Part shown: positions 42,701 to 47,038 of the stretch, in pieces
Numbering within the stretch: position 1 is the stretch's first letter
Layout of the letters: each line of letters begins with the position of its first letter
DNA from: Clostridiales bacterium
GTDB taxonomy: Bacteria; Bacillota; Clostridia; Christensenellales; Borkfalkiaceae
DNA: 47,038 nt
Direction of reading: 5' to 3'
Assembly (NCBI GenBank): GCA_022508265.1
Contig: JAFLVP010000012.1
Coordinates: forward strand, 1-47,038
Program-made: the position numbers and the translations under genes
The notes under the pieces: generated by a model
Database searches by the model: none
What the model was told of the DNA's origin: nothing
The model's input: the letters and a program-made list of their open reading frames with translations, nothing else

Positions 42701-43029
42701 AACGCCTTATCCGTGACGGTGCGCGCAAGGTATTTTCCTGCCTTTACGGGCTTTTTACTGCTCCACTCGTCGCTACCCTCCAAGGAGTACTCGTATCTTA
42801 CGGAGCTCAAAAATGCCGATGCCTGCGTGGGAGAATAGTTGTCGCCGAAGGTAATTTTGGCAGGCAAATACATCGCAGTCGTCACCGTTCCCTTTGCAAC
42901 GAGCAAACCCGTGGTGGCTGCGATTATAAGCAAAAATGCGCCAATCAACAAAAATCTGAATCTATGTACGAAATTTTTGGCTTTGGCCACTTTCTGTATT
43001 CGGTTTAAATAATCATCGTATGATATCAT
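30766..43029 (-). CDS. Giant MBG-repeat surface protein (4087 aa)
   Basis: This single uninterrupted frame of 12.3 kb encodes an N-terminal basic segment, one membrane helix at ~25-47 without a signal-peptidase-like site (a signal anchor), and an enormous ectodomain. Roughly 35 tandem beta domains of about 80-110 residues follow, of the MBG/MBG_2 type found in bacterial adhesins. One kind carries K-x-YDGTPL at its start, GDxLxI, SITDVG and NYxIxxxYGTLTIxxR; another carries a YGExxxYP element (for example near residues 750, 1220 and 2270). Residues ~3656-4087 hold four different ~110-residue repeats with GLLPGH and SDRSYLY motifs. There is no LPXTG signal, C-terminal helix or S-layer homology domain. 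It is expected to reach far from the cell and act in adhesion or as a scaffold; the ligand is unknown. Confidence 0.85.
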   Translation of the reverse strand: MISYDDYLNRIQKVAKAKNFVHRFRFLLIGAFLLIIAATTGLLVAKGTVTTAMYLPAKITFGDNYSPTQASAFLSSVRYEYSLEGSDEWSSKKPVKAGKYLARTVTDKAFGKNYSEPVHFEILPREAVFSIGSDSVIYGEIPEECTVTNLVSGLKLETEELRFNYASYSGNKTQVNVIKDTVKIIDAYGDDYTSCFSITYEGKELEILPRAITLQADSVTQTYSGSALEIKNEVSEKSLSQLADGDTLTVVNGAVSEDGEPIPAPKDKGRYGIEVKSFKIMKGNVDVTHLYDVKKLTADVVINARAITITTGSAEKVYDGNKLESATFTHKAEELAAGHRIAEQSAYPTLTDVGSIVNINSYSIYDSAGVDVSDNYVITTTYGKLAISKRKITILTATGEKEYDGQKFYNHNYEVITETKIVEWENHFVNNDYGIYTVAESGKNLLAISILDRSGRDITDINYEITYEYGTLTLFKRKITVGTGTSRKVYDGDPLSNSTFMVYGSLAFGHKITPTDSVSITNAGSISNAIGFEIINSNEKVTVNYDISTVYGTLTVEKRPISVTTGTTLYTFDGLYHSYGAYETHYYGENKVGLISENDKLTISNLTERRDAGAVENKFDLVDESGNYDIKSVTYGLLVITTRSIRVIMADAYKEYDGTPLTNLSYRTNLNGSETEFGLVEGDELILDGTPSSITNVGTVRNECPYKVPNNNYVIAAVVTGELKVYERSINVVLYDVTAVYGEEIKYPSGTGNIVNANTCRLASGEEIEVFVALENADINALNPVGKYTIIADEQRTRITNASGAETTSNYDITYVNSTLVIEARTVTVTTKDSTKIYDGTPLQNNGYSATGVLVGQEVYEQVPYSIINVDESGRDRTVYGIRDTLSKQDVTDNYIIIYDYGYLWITARPITVKTASDSKVYDSTPLVNTEYETYYFEAEGIEGLLGDDGLILVSAASITDVGDGNGVKNECVFEVPNSNYEIKSYEYGTLKITAREIIVYTDSAEKIYDKTPLTCATYTTKYAHEDEEGLLNGDSLKIIGELASITEVGDGTGIENIFEFEMPNSNYALYDTVYGTLKITPREIVVVTGSAEKEYDGTPLGCNDYKTYLYGDPGQVGLISGDGLLNPTFLSSRIVAGSQDNVCTFEVPSNNYVIADYEYGTLTIKPRAITIEISEVNDVTYGESFEEYPSYLGNFANADTCNLANGEQIQIAVCYMQKGVRVEPKNAGEYVITLDIEKTSVYNKDLDEIEDGIYNYNITVVTFTATIYQKTVWITFEPAEIIYGEGRNFKPEYSFDVAPEDMPYGEEIRLGFRYLISEGMYGRTYDSPYHVGEYEISISLSKSAVYADGIEVIDGLYNYSLLGENSTVTVIPKEITVELNDILGVEYGESYSYPADEGNYKNVLDLPYGDTLTVCAILPEYEGLYINVGIYAIKADEEKTLINGVADTSDYIITYIDGELEIIKRKIVVINEGAEKIYDGKPLENRTYYTYRAEDGGKGIVDGTELEPSASYVSILDVSEGTPNSNRYFGTDNYEIVDYEDGMLIITPRVIYISSENEVIEYDGEYHSPKTALDEEHSFHINKDGEREPALVSGHYFVIGEPTSIRNAGTIPNADLKNNRIFNGENGEDVTENYLIAEESTGTLTITQRRIILTTNSATREYDGTPLSDSGYTSRHTDKADQPGVLQGDELALVGDAKSVTNVWEGAVKNDNRYTHRNYFITTIINGTLRVTPREITVEIGDKTMQYNVKPYNFGTEVDNYENFLNCELIYGEKLHIEVTYTDADGKAYASTRRFSVGTYGIVLDTKNCLIYRDGEILTRGIENYSVFCKGATLTVTPKKVTITQNDIESVYGDAIEYKGYQGGENIPYYNGIQDALTFSYGYYYMDENGELVLLPDRAKAGEYVIHAHKDTALVNGEKPFNYEFNFVDGTLLVIPRTVNIVLKNKEVTYGEEIELPEGADAIYPVELVYDDTFEVFLTALSEEKFNAGTYYGYIMIDGAKTLVNGERDTSNYIFNYISADLIVKQRGISVKLNEPEAEYTYGEIYTYETGIGNYLYAENLAYGEQLEVVVLYYLNGEYYEAPKNAGTYTLIISELIAYDESGRFIRDGGNNYYVEDVQSASVELTVKRPSLHIEIDDSEYIYGFEAPEITFSILDYYTMEETELPFGEVLTFDFLYMQGTFSNVTPDDAGEYVIYTVPSLAYINGEREGVANYIIVGAHSATLTIHRRQIVVETATSSHVYDGTYYSNVYVNSHYYNDESTEGFVGGYQPDILWNSVPKVKDVIEGEIENRFEFEVSRNYEIVGEIGYGKISVTPRELTVELNRYEIIYGEEFGYPVYEGNYLYAENLVYGEQLEIYAYLVADKDVPDIGEYEIKAYADKTLVNGGEPTNYYITYISGVLTISVRRIVITTESRTWEYDGEEHSHPYGDPEKSYYLNVDGENAGTALVEGHEFEAGEYPTIKEAGWKYNTCYGGDIFDSDRNIVTANYEIVSMADSGILTITPRRITITTGSAEKEYDGDELYNYSAEVTKGEIAKDQIFFVSYFPTITNAAQTSQGNNVLEITIISLDNEIVTDNYAIEYVYGTLTVSPRRIVVITADDSKVYDGTPLRKVSGYKTYHFEHPEEEGLLNGDSLSVVSSVSITDFGSILNACEYRPNSSNYMIMDGYYEYGTISITKRHITVETLSKTKMYDGNPMCETGYKTYLTDDKSSPGLIGNDKLILDEDSIVYVTEIGENKVNRLVFSIASENYEIDGYVYGELVIIQRRIIIITATDSKTYDGTPLENYTDYTVILEGEDGDGMLDGDTLEVTSWTSITDVVRTSSGGVGRTDNECTFELPSDIYYLVEIRYGTLTINPAPLKVVLHDVASVPYGQTLFYPAGEGNYVSAEGLIGDQTLEVVVYYTDENGTKVSPVNAGVYSIYIDWENSLISGVSGLGNYELDYEYKTAEIQKIALKIVLTQSSNFSYNGKSKSYDSNAYTIVDGSTLDGETLFVVVKYFDEDGNEYNEAPSDAGNYTIVFDYENSLIRKDDGFMPANINYGIVCESELEYIITPAKFTVTFTDVESIYNGREFDYGMSGAFTVGGLFGEDELQCNVKYYLDGEETTALNAGIYRVVFDTDNIEFINGKASNYEFDYSKSVYSCELEITRRSILVQVNDREIEYTVEVDPGDESYSASFTAHGQVLSGAAFVVDDEENAGATYYYDGTTNLPSGVGIYEVTVRFLNEEVMKNYDVTALPGTLTITGRKVLVTPYYTGEELVYNGYELDVQELIRQGKLGITHIHNLHGLPEDDRYGFAPEDLEMLTLVYEFMDAESGNLYENGAAPKDAGNYYVSVKVSGYDEERYTVETAIMPYFLIIRRKDVNITSISSLEKAYDKKAPEGIRIEYSGICEPDVKVCSIIPLYIDANGQVATAINAGTYVIQAKIDIESIAKNYNIVYGVNATGTVIVNPIVLYLRPQSREEYYQGRNITLGESDFEFVDEEHSKLVAGDKIIIEPSASLDPSKTYVTVSIRSARVIDIATNGDMTGNYKLYYSYDRSVMGSDYSSSDFKGKLEYLIRNIYYRQIVSEDQKLFVYDGTAKTIEGSLYEIVQGKGEGLYKSDRIEISSATVGPQVGEYSNWLKLKVYNSYGVDVSRVYNLILENADTSTVIIKAVNITLEIFSTVTDEKIENKSVFYTSTRFENRYALNKIYYSVDGLVDGHELDIIAIKSHGVWNFAVVIYEIKASGSLTDRSDCVNLKVVKEDTLNIRCFTVECHSLTSIQSDITFTLKISYEDIVSGKGLTTYDDRPALTSAQYKIDGLLPDHALNTQVVVVPLNGYITLAILITNGRSDRSYYYYLNSCILPAGFPDGEVNIVLVSSIMEVRQDATISITAKLDDIKAGKGLAETFDGKLALSGAYTVEGLLPGHTAQVIPMMSGGKVTLAVLIFEAKLTNGVMSGRSDRSYLYNLVVKSAPSGADVVLVSSLNDLKTDIKITLNAAVTAANLKNGAGVTTSAIDGRNVLDSSMFTLENYFGVSPLASGHYVEIVVEREGNNFNLYVVVYQLSSSGKRSDRSYLYSVNVENVQSGITVEYINTADLGDAGLN
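30790..32060 (-). repeat. Four C-terminal SDRSYLY/GLLPGH repeats of the giant protein
   Basis: A TTCTGTCGCT-type DNA motif (encoding SDRS on the minus strand) recurs near 30861, 31193 and 31523, with a diverged copy near 31828, that is every 305-332 bp. Each unit contains a G-L-[LV]-x-[GD]-H motif, a valine-rich strand pair and the terminal [ST]DRS[YD] motif. The units are more alike than the MBG domains, suggesting more recent duplication. Confidence 0.7.
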
Positions 43030-43062
43030 AAAACCTTTGCTTTGCCTTAATTTATTTCTTAC

Positions 43063-46000
43063 TTATCCTATTACTATTACCGACGCCGATAAATCGTCTA
43101 TATTGGTTACGTTGAAGTTCTCCGTAACGTCTACGCCGTCATTGTTATAAATTTCGATTGTAAATAAATCGTCTGCAAAAACCGTGAGAGTGCCTCTCGC
43201 GGGATTGTACTCTATAATGTCGTTAAATCTTATATAAAAACCTTCCAACAGGGGCGTGAAATTGGATACGCGCAGACATTCTTTTATCCCGTCGGTAACC
43301 TCATAGGGTTTTGAGACTTCAGTGCAGAGATAGTTGTCGAGTGTGAAGGTTATATCTCTCGGAATTATCTCTACGCTGATTGCATATCTGTTTGTGATAT
43401 TGATATTGCGCGTAATATCCTCGCCGTAGACGTTGTAAACGCGCACGTTGTCCTTACTGATACTTATGTCGTACGTATCTACCAAGGAGTCTGAGCTTTC
43501 GCAGGTTACGGAAATGTAGTGTGCGAAGGGTATTTCGCCTCCCGCTGCGGAAAGAGTTATACTTCCCTTTTTGACTGCGCTTGCGGTATCGAGTGTAAAT
43601 ACCTTTCCGTCATAGGTCTTTTCGTGCGTTTGTTTAACCGTACTTTCAATATTCGCGTCGAGTTGCGTGACGACGAATTCCGCCTCTCCGCCCTCGGCTC
43701 CGTTCACAACGAGCTTAAAGTTTTCCGTATCGTCCTTGTAACGGAACCTTATGCCGTAATAATAGGTCTTTACGTCTTTTATGGTTTCCCAAGTGTACAT
43801 TTCGAAATAATTCTTGAGAATATTTGCGTTGTTTGTGATAAGCGGCGACCTTACTACCGAACCGGTGGCGCTGTCTCTGCAGGTTACGGACGCAACTTCC
43901 GCAAACGAAATCAAAAACTCCTCGGCTTTGTAGGTCTGTCTTTCGTTTATAAGCGTTATTTCAACCGTACACCTGTTTACGGTTACTCTTCCCGTGTTGT
44001 TTTCCAATTCGTAATTTACGTAGTCTGTGCCGTTTTTGAACTCTACGGAGTACTCGTACTCGCCTGCGTTTTTCATATCGCCACGCGCACTGACTGCCAA
44101 TCTGTCCAAGGTAAGGTGCGGGGGCAGAGAGTTCTGACTTACGACGTCGGTAATCGAGGGAATATGTGATTGAGCGTCATAGACGTAAGAGTTATTCGGA
44201 AGAGCAAACGAAACCGGATACTTTAAAACCGTAACGCTTCCCTGCTCGACGAATAAATCGTAATTCTCCGCCTCGAGCGCGTTAACTAACTGCACGGTGT
44301 AATAATAGGGCTTTGCGCTTGCATTTATTGCGCTGCCGCTTTCGCATACGATCTTGTAGTCTTCCGCTCTCAAATTGTTGCGCAACCAATCCTGCGATAT
44401 AACGTCCTGCACCGTGGGAATATGGGACTGTCCGTCGTAGTATTCCTCGGTGTTGGGCAGGTTGATATTAGATATAATGCATTTGTCAACGTTTATTTCT
44501 CCGCCGTTTATATAAAGAACGTGGTTGTTTTCGTCGACGCTGTTATTGAATTTTATCGTATAGGTGTATCTCCCTACGTTCTTTATCGTGCCGCTTGTAA
44601 CAATGCTGAAAAAGTCCTCTAAAGTATAGCCTTCGGGATTGTCTACGAGATGAAATACGTCGCCGTTTACTCCAAAAAATTCCATTATATCTCTATACCT
44701 GTTGGGCACCCAGACCTCGCCCGTATACTCAAAGCTATCGGACGCAAGCATTACGTTGACGATGCATCTTTCGATTTCTATTGCGCCGCCCGTAATAATT
44801 ATGTTGAAGTTTATGGGGTTAAAGTTTTCGTGGAGAACTGCGGTGTAGGAATACGAACCCGCGTTTTTGATTTCGTTTTTGGAGGGTTTCAGGTCGAAAC
44901 ATTCCCTGACCAGAATTCCGTCGAACACGTTGCTCTCGTCAAAGGGGTCGTACGGCGCATTGTTTATATCGAATGCCTCGCCGTTATAGACGAATTCGTA
45001 ATCTCTCAACTTCAGGTGGAAATTATAGGGCGTGATTTTAAGTGAGCCGTACTGATATTCGAAGCTGTAGTTGCTTTCGTCTACCGCATACCCGTCGCGT
45101 TCCAATCTGAAAGTAACTTCGTTTATAATTTCGCCTACGTTCTCCAACACGGGATAATCACTGTCGGCAAGTACCGCTCTGAAGCCCGCAGGCATATTTA
45201 CAAAGTCGGTATCGTCTCTTCTGAGAATATCGCCGTTATACACCCTCGTTTCGCTCTTGGTTCTAACCTTAATATTTAAGGGAGTAATTTCAAGATAACC
45301 GTACTGATAGCTTATGTCGTAGTTTTCCGTAACGTCATTACCTTCGTCGTAGACCGTCACCTCGAAGGAGTTGAGTATTCTGTCCGCATTGATTATGTTG
45401 GGGCTGTCGTCTATCATGGGCGCCTCAACCGTGTGCCACTCTACGAAATTGTATTTGCCGATATCGCTTTCCTCGACGTGACCGTAGAGCGTCACTCCGT
45501 CGTACGGCTTGGAACAGTTGAGCGTGACGACTCTTGCGGCGCGCTTTAATACGGTCAGCGTGCCGTATACGTAGGTTATATTATAGTTTGCCGCCAAGTC
45601 CGTCTCGAGTTCGCTCTCGTCTACTATAGTGCACAGGAATTCGTTGCGCACAAAGCCGTACCCCGTTATCGAAATCATGTTCTCGGTATCGTACTTCAAT
45701 ATCTGATTTGGCGCAATGTTCATAGCCGTGGGCGCGTTTTCTTCAGAGGCTCCCTCCAAAGGTAAGCCGTCGTAGGTTTTGGAAACGGTAGGGGTGACTA
45801 TTGTCAAATCGCGCTTGAGGACCGTCAGCGTTCCGGGAATGCTGATTACCTCGTAATTGCTCAAGGAGGCGTTGTCGGAAAGCCTGATATTCGTAACGTA
45901 GTGCTGCTTTTCGCCAGCATCTCTGATGGTATCGGTCTGATTTACGCTCAAGAGCAGTTCTCCGGGCGCAAGTCCCTCGCACGAGAGAGGGTAATCGCCG

Positions 46001-46971
46001 TTGGTTACGGTGTGGTCGGTGCCGTCATAAAGCCAGCTCTGGCTCTTTGCGGTTATCGTGAGTATACGTTTTTCTATGCGCACTACTCCCGTTTCGGAGA
46101 TGTAATCCAGAATATAATTTTCGGTTACGTCCACTTCTTCGGTGCCGATCAGCTGATAAATAGCTATCTTGGTTATGCGCGTAACGGCTTCGCAGACGTC
46201 GATATAGCTCGTATCGCCGTAGTTTATCTCTACTCCTTTGAAGTACTGCCCCTCTGCAAGCGAACCCTCATAAATTTCGAGCTCGCCCGGCGTCACTTCG
46301 ACGCCGTCGTAAACTTTAATCACGTCCGCGGGCTTTACCGAAAGCGGACGGGGCACTACCTTTATTTCGCCCATAGTAAAGGTTACGTTGTAGTTTTTGG
46401 TAACGTCGTTTCCGACCGCGTCGAAAACTACGGGCCTCAAATCGGAGGGAAGCTCGTCGTTCACGTTTATGAGCTGCACGTTCTGCGAACCGGCAATTTT
46501 ATGTCCCGTAACGAGTTCGCCCTCGGTTACGGTATAATCGTCGAAACTGACTTTCGTGCCGTCGTACATAACCTCGGCATCATTCAAAGTGACGGAAATA
46601 TTCCTGCACGTAACCTTTAAGCGTCCTCTCGCTACGCCTATTTTGTAGCCGTCGGTGACGTCGTAGCCGTCTTTGTCGCAAATCTTAATTGTAAGACTGC
46701 TTTTGCTTTCGCCCACTTCGGTCTGCGAACCCGTAATCTCGATGACGGCGCGGTGCCCCTCTCGAAGCTCGCCGTCAATGAGCTCGTATTCGTCGGCGAC
46801 AAGCGGAGTACCGTCGTAAACTTTTTCCGCATCGTGAACGGCGTAGTAAAGCTCTATCCGCTCGGTTACTACTACCCCCGTTGCGAATAGCGCAAAAACC
46901 GTTAGCAGCGCCGCCGCTACGATAATTACAAGCATACCTACTATTAAAATGGATGTTCTGAATCTTGACAT
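43063..46971 (-). CDS. MBG-repeat surface protein (1302 aa)
   Basis: The architecture matches the neighbouring giant protein: a short basic N-terminus, a membrane helix at ~7-32 acting as signal anchor, then about thirteen MBG-like domains recognisable by a YDG-type element at each start (KVYDGTPL, VMYDGTKV, WLYDGTDH, KPYDGVTL, YYDGQSHIP) and a YGTLTVLKR-type closing strand. Two adjacent domains carry a YxxQSHIPxxxDV variant. The C-terminus ends in an ordinary domain strand with no cell-wall sorting motif. It is the first complete gene of the surface operon, 33 bp ahead of the 4087-aa gene. The two probably form parallel or interacting fibres. Ligand and role are unknown. Confidence 0.83.
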   Translation of the reverse strand: MSRFRTSILIVGMLVIIVAAALLTVFALFATGVVVTERIELYYAVHDAEKVYDGTPLVADEYELIDGELREGHRAVIEITGSQTEVGESKSSLTIKICDKDGYDVTDGYKIGVARGRLKVTCRNISVTLNDAEVMYDGTKVSFDDYTVTEGELVTGHKIAGSQNVQLINVNDELPSDLRPVVFDAVGNDVTKNYNVTFTMGEIKVVPRPLSVKPADVIKVYDGVEVTPGELEIYEGSLAEGQYFKGVEINYGDTSYIDVCEAVTRITKIAIYQLIGTEEVDVTENYILDYISETGVVRIEKRILTITAKSQSWLYDGTDHTVTNGDYPLSCEGLAPGELLLSVNQTDTIRDAGEKQHYVTNIRLSDNASLSNYEVISIPGTLTVLKRDLTIVTPTVSKTYDGLPLEGASEENAPTAMNIAPNQILKYDTENMISITGYGFVRNEFLCTIVDESELETDLAANYNITYVYGTLTVLKRAARVVTLNCSKPYDGVTLYGHVEESDIGKYNFVEWHTVEAPMIDDSPNIINADRILNSFEVTVYDEGNDVTENYDISYQYGYLEITPLNIKVRTKSETRVYNGDILRRDDTDFVNMPAGFRAVLADSDYPVLENVGEIINEVTFRLERDGYAVDESNYSFEYQYGSLKITPYNFHLKLRDYEFVYNGEAFDINNAPYDPFDESNVFDGILVRECFDLKPSKNEIKNAGSYSYTAVLHENFNPINFNIIITGGAIEIERCIVNVMLASDSFEYTGEVWVPNRYRDIMEFFGVNGDVFHLVDNPEGYTLEDFFSIVTSGTIKNVGRYTYTIKFNNSVDENNHVLYINGGEINVDKCIISNINLPNTEEYYDGQSHIPTVQDVISQDWLRNNLRAEDYKIVCESGSAINASAKPYYYTVQLVNALEAENYDLFVEQGSVTVLKYPVSFALPNNSYVYDAQSHIPSITDVVSQNSLPPHLTLDRLAVSARGDMKNAGEYEYSVEFKNGTDYVNYELENNTGRVTVNRCTVEITLINERQTYKAEEFLISFAEVASVTCRDSATGSVVRSPLITNNANILKNYFEMYTWETIKDVKTYYYGIRFRYKDDTENFKLVVNGAEGGEAEFVVTQLDANIESTVKQTHEKTYDGKVFTLDTASAVKKGSITLSAAGGEIPFAHYISVTCESSDSLVDTYDISISKDNVRVYNVYGEDITRNINITNRYAISVEIIPRDITFTLDNYLCTEVSKPYEVTDGIKECLRVSNFTPLLEGFYIRFNDIIEYNPARGTLTVFADDLFTIEIYNNDGVDVTENFNVTNIDDLSASVIVIG

Positions 46972-46993
46972 AATTCTTTACCGTAATTTTTAA

Positions 46994-47038
46994 TTATACG
47001 TTCTGTTCTATAAGTTTAATGGTCTCCTTGCAGAGCGC
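46994..47038 (-). CDS. Possible 3' end of a gene continuing beyond the window
   Basis: A minus-strand frame entering from the right edge reads ALCKETIKLIEQNV and stops with TAA at 46996-46994, 22 bp ahead of the 1302-aa gene. Fourteen codons are too few to identify it. If real, the surface operon extends further upstream than this window. Confidence 0.35.
   Translation of the reverse strand, partial: ALCKETIKLIEQNV

Noticed and set aside
30766-43029. Repeat arrays in the giant genes as CRISPR or DNA-level satellite repeats
   Set aside because: Similarity is at protein level with about 240-330 bp periods and diverged DNA, and there are no identical short repeats with uniform spacers.
30826-46620. 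Many long plus-strand open frames opposite the MBG genes (for example 35365-36426, 34174-35052, 32758-33474, 43519-44169 and 45901-46620)
   Set aside because: They lie entirely antisense to long, repeat-structured minus-strand genes, lack ribosome binding sites and promoters, and their translations are low-complexity Val/Phe/Tyr-rich sequences expected from reading those codons backwards.
46971-47030. TATAAT near 46993-46998 as promoter of the surface operon
   Set aside because: The best spaced -35 candidate (CATTAA) is poor, and the box overlaps the stop codon of a possible upstream gene, so the real promoter is probably outside the window.

Overview
The window looks like a chromosomal segment from an anaerobic Bacillota, most probably a Clostridia-type gut or sediment bacterium. 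This is inferred from gene content: glutamate fermentation by the methylaspartate route, an ECF-type vitamin transporter, a cobalamin riboswitch, lipoproteins, strong Shine-Dalgarno sites and consensus sigma-70-type promoters. No marker gene fixes the genus. Almost every gene is on the minus strand.

Left edge (1-2400). A tRNA-Ala(CGC) is followed by a terminator, and a 21-bp copy of its 3' end recurs 206 bp downstream. Next come an AT-rich rhomboid-family protease gene on the plus strand and a minus-strand pair: a DUF4430 lipoprotein and an ECF S-component. The pair is preceded by a cobalamin riboswitch with a terminator expression platform, which predicts a B12-uptake module.

2396-13935. 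One twelve-gene minus-strand operon encodes the methylaspartate pathway: glutamate mutase (GlmS, reactivase GlmL, GlmE), methylaspartate ammonia-lyase, the citramalate/citrate lyase set (CitD, CitE, CitF) with its maturation enzymes (CitC, fused CitX-CitG), a two-subunit fumarase-type hydratase best read as mesaconase, and a short PduO-like cobalamin adenosyltransferase. Together they take glutamate through 3-methylaspartate, mesaconate and citramalate to acetate plus pyruvate. The B12-uptake pair just beyond the operon would supply the cofactor that glutamate mutase needs.

14195-22645. This stretch holds housekeeping and accessory genes: two tandem YwaF-like membrane proteins, an antiporter plus MgtC-family operon, a HAD phosphatase and a GNAT acetyltransferase (both apparently leaderless), an M28 peptidase lipoprotein, and a RimK-like ATP-grasp ligase followed by a second rhomboid.

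22737-46971. About half of the window is one co-directional six-gene block, with gaps of at most about 50 bp or overlaps, closed by a terminator. In transcription order it encodes a 1302-aa and a 4087-aa N-terminally anchored MBG-repeat surface protein, a polytopic membrane protein with a Pro/Glu-rich tail, two small membrane proteins that share a cytoplasmic domain, one of them with a BspA-like leucine-rich ectodomain, and a 1623-aa membrane protein with about eleven previously unfamiliar ~91-aa repeats. There is no sortase signal. This looks like a dedicated envelope-anchored surface assembly and is the best candidate here for an undescribed system.
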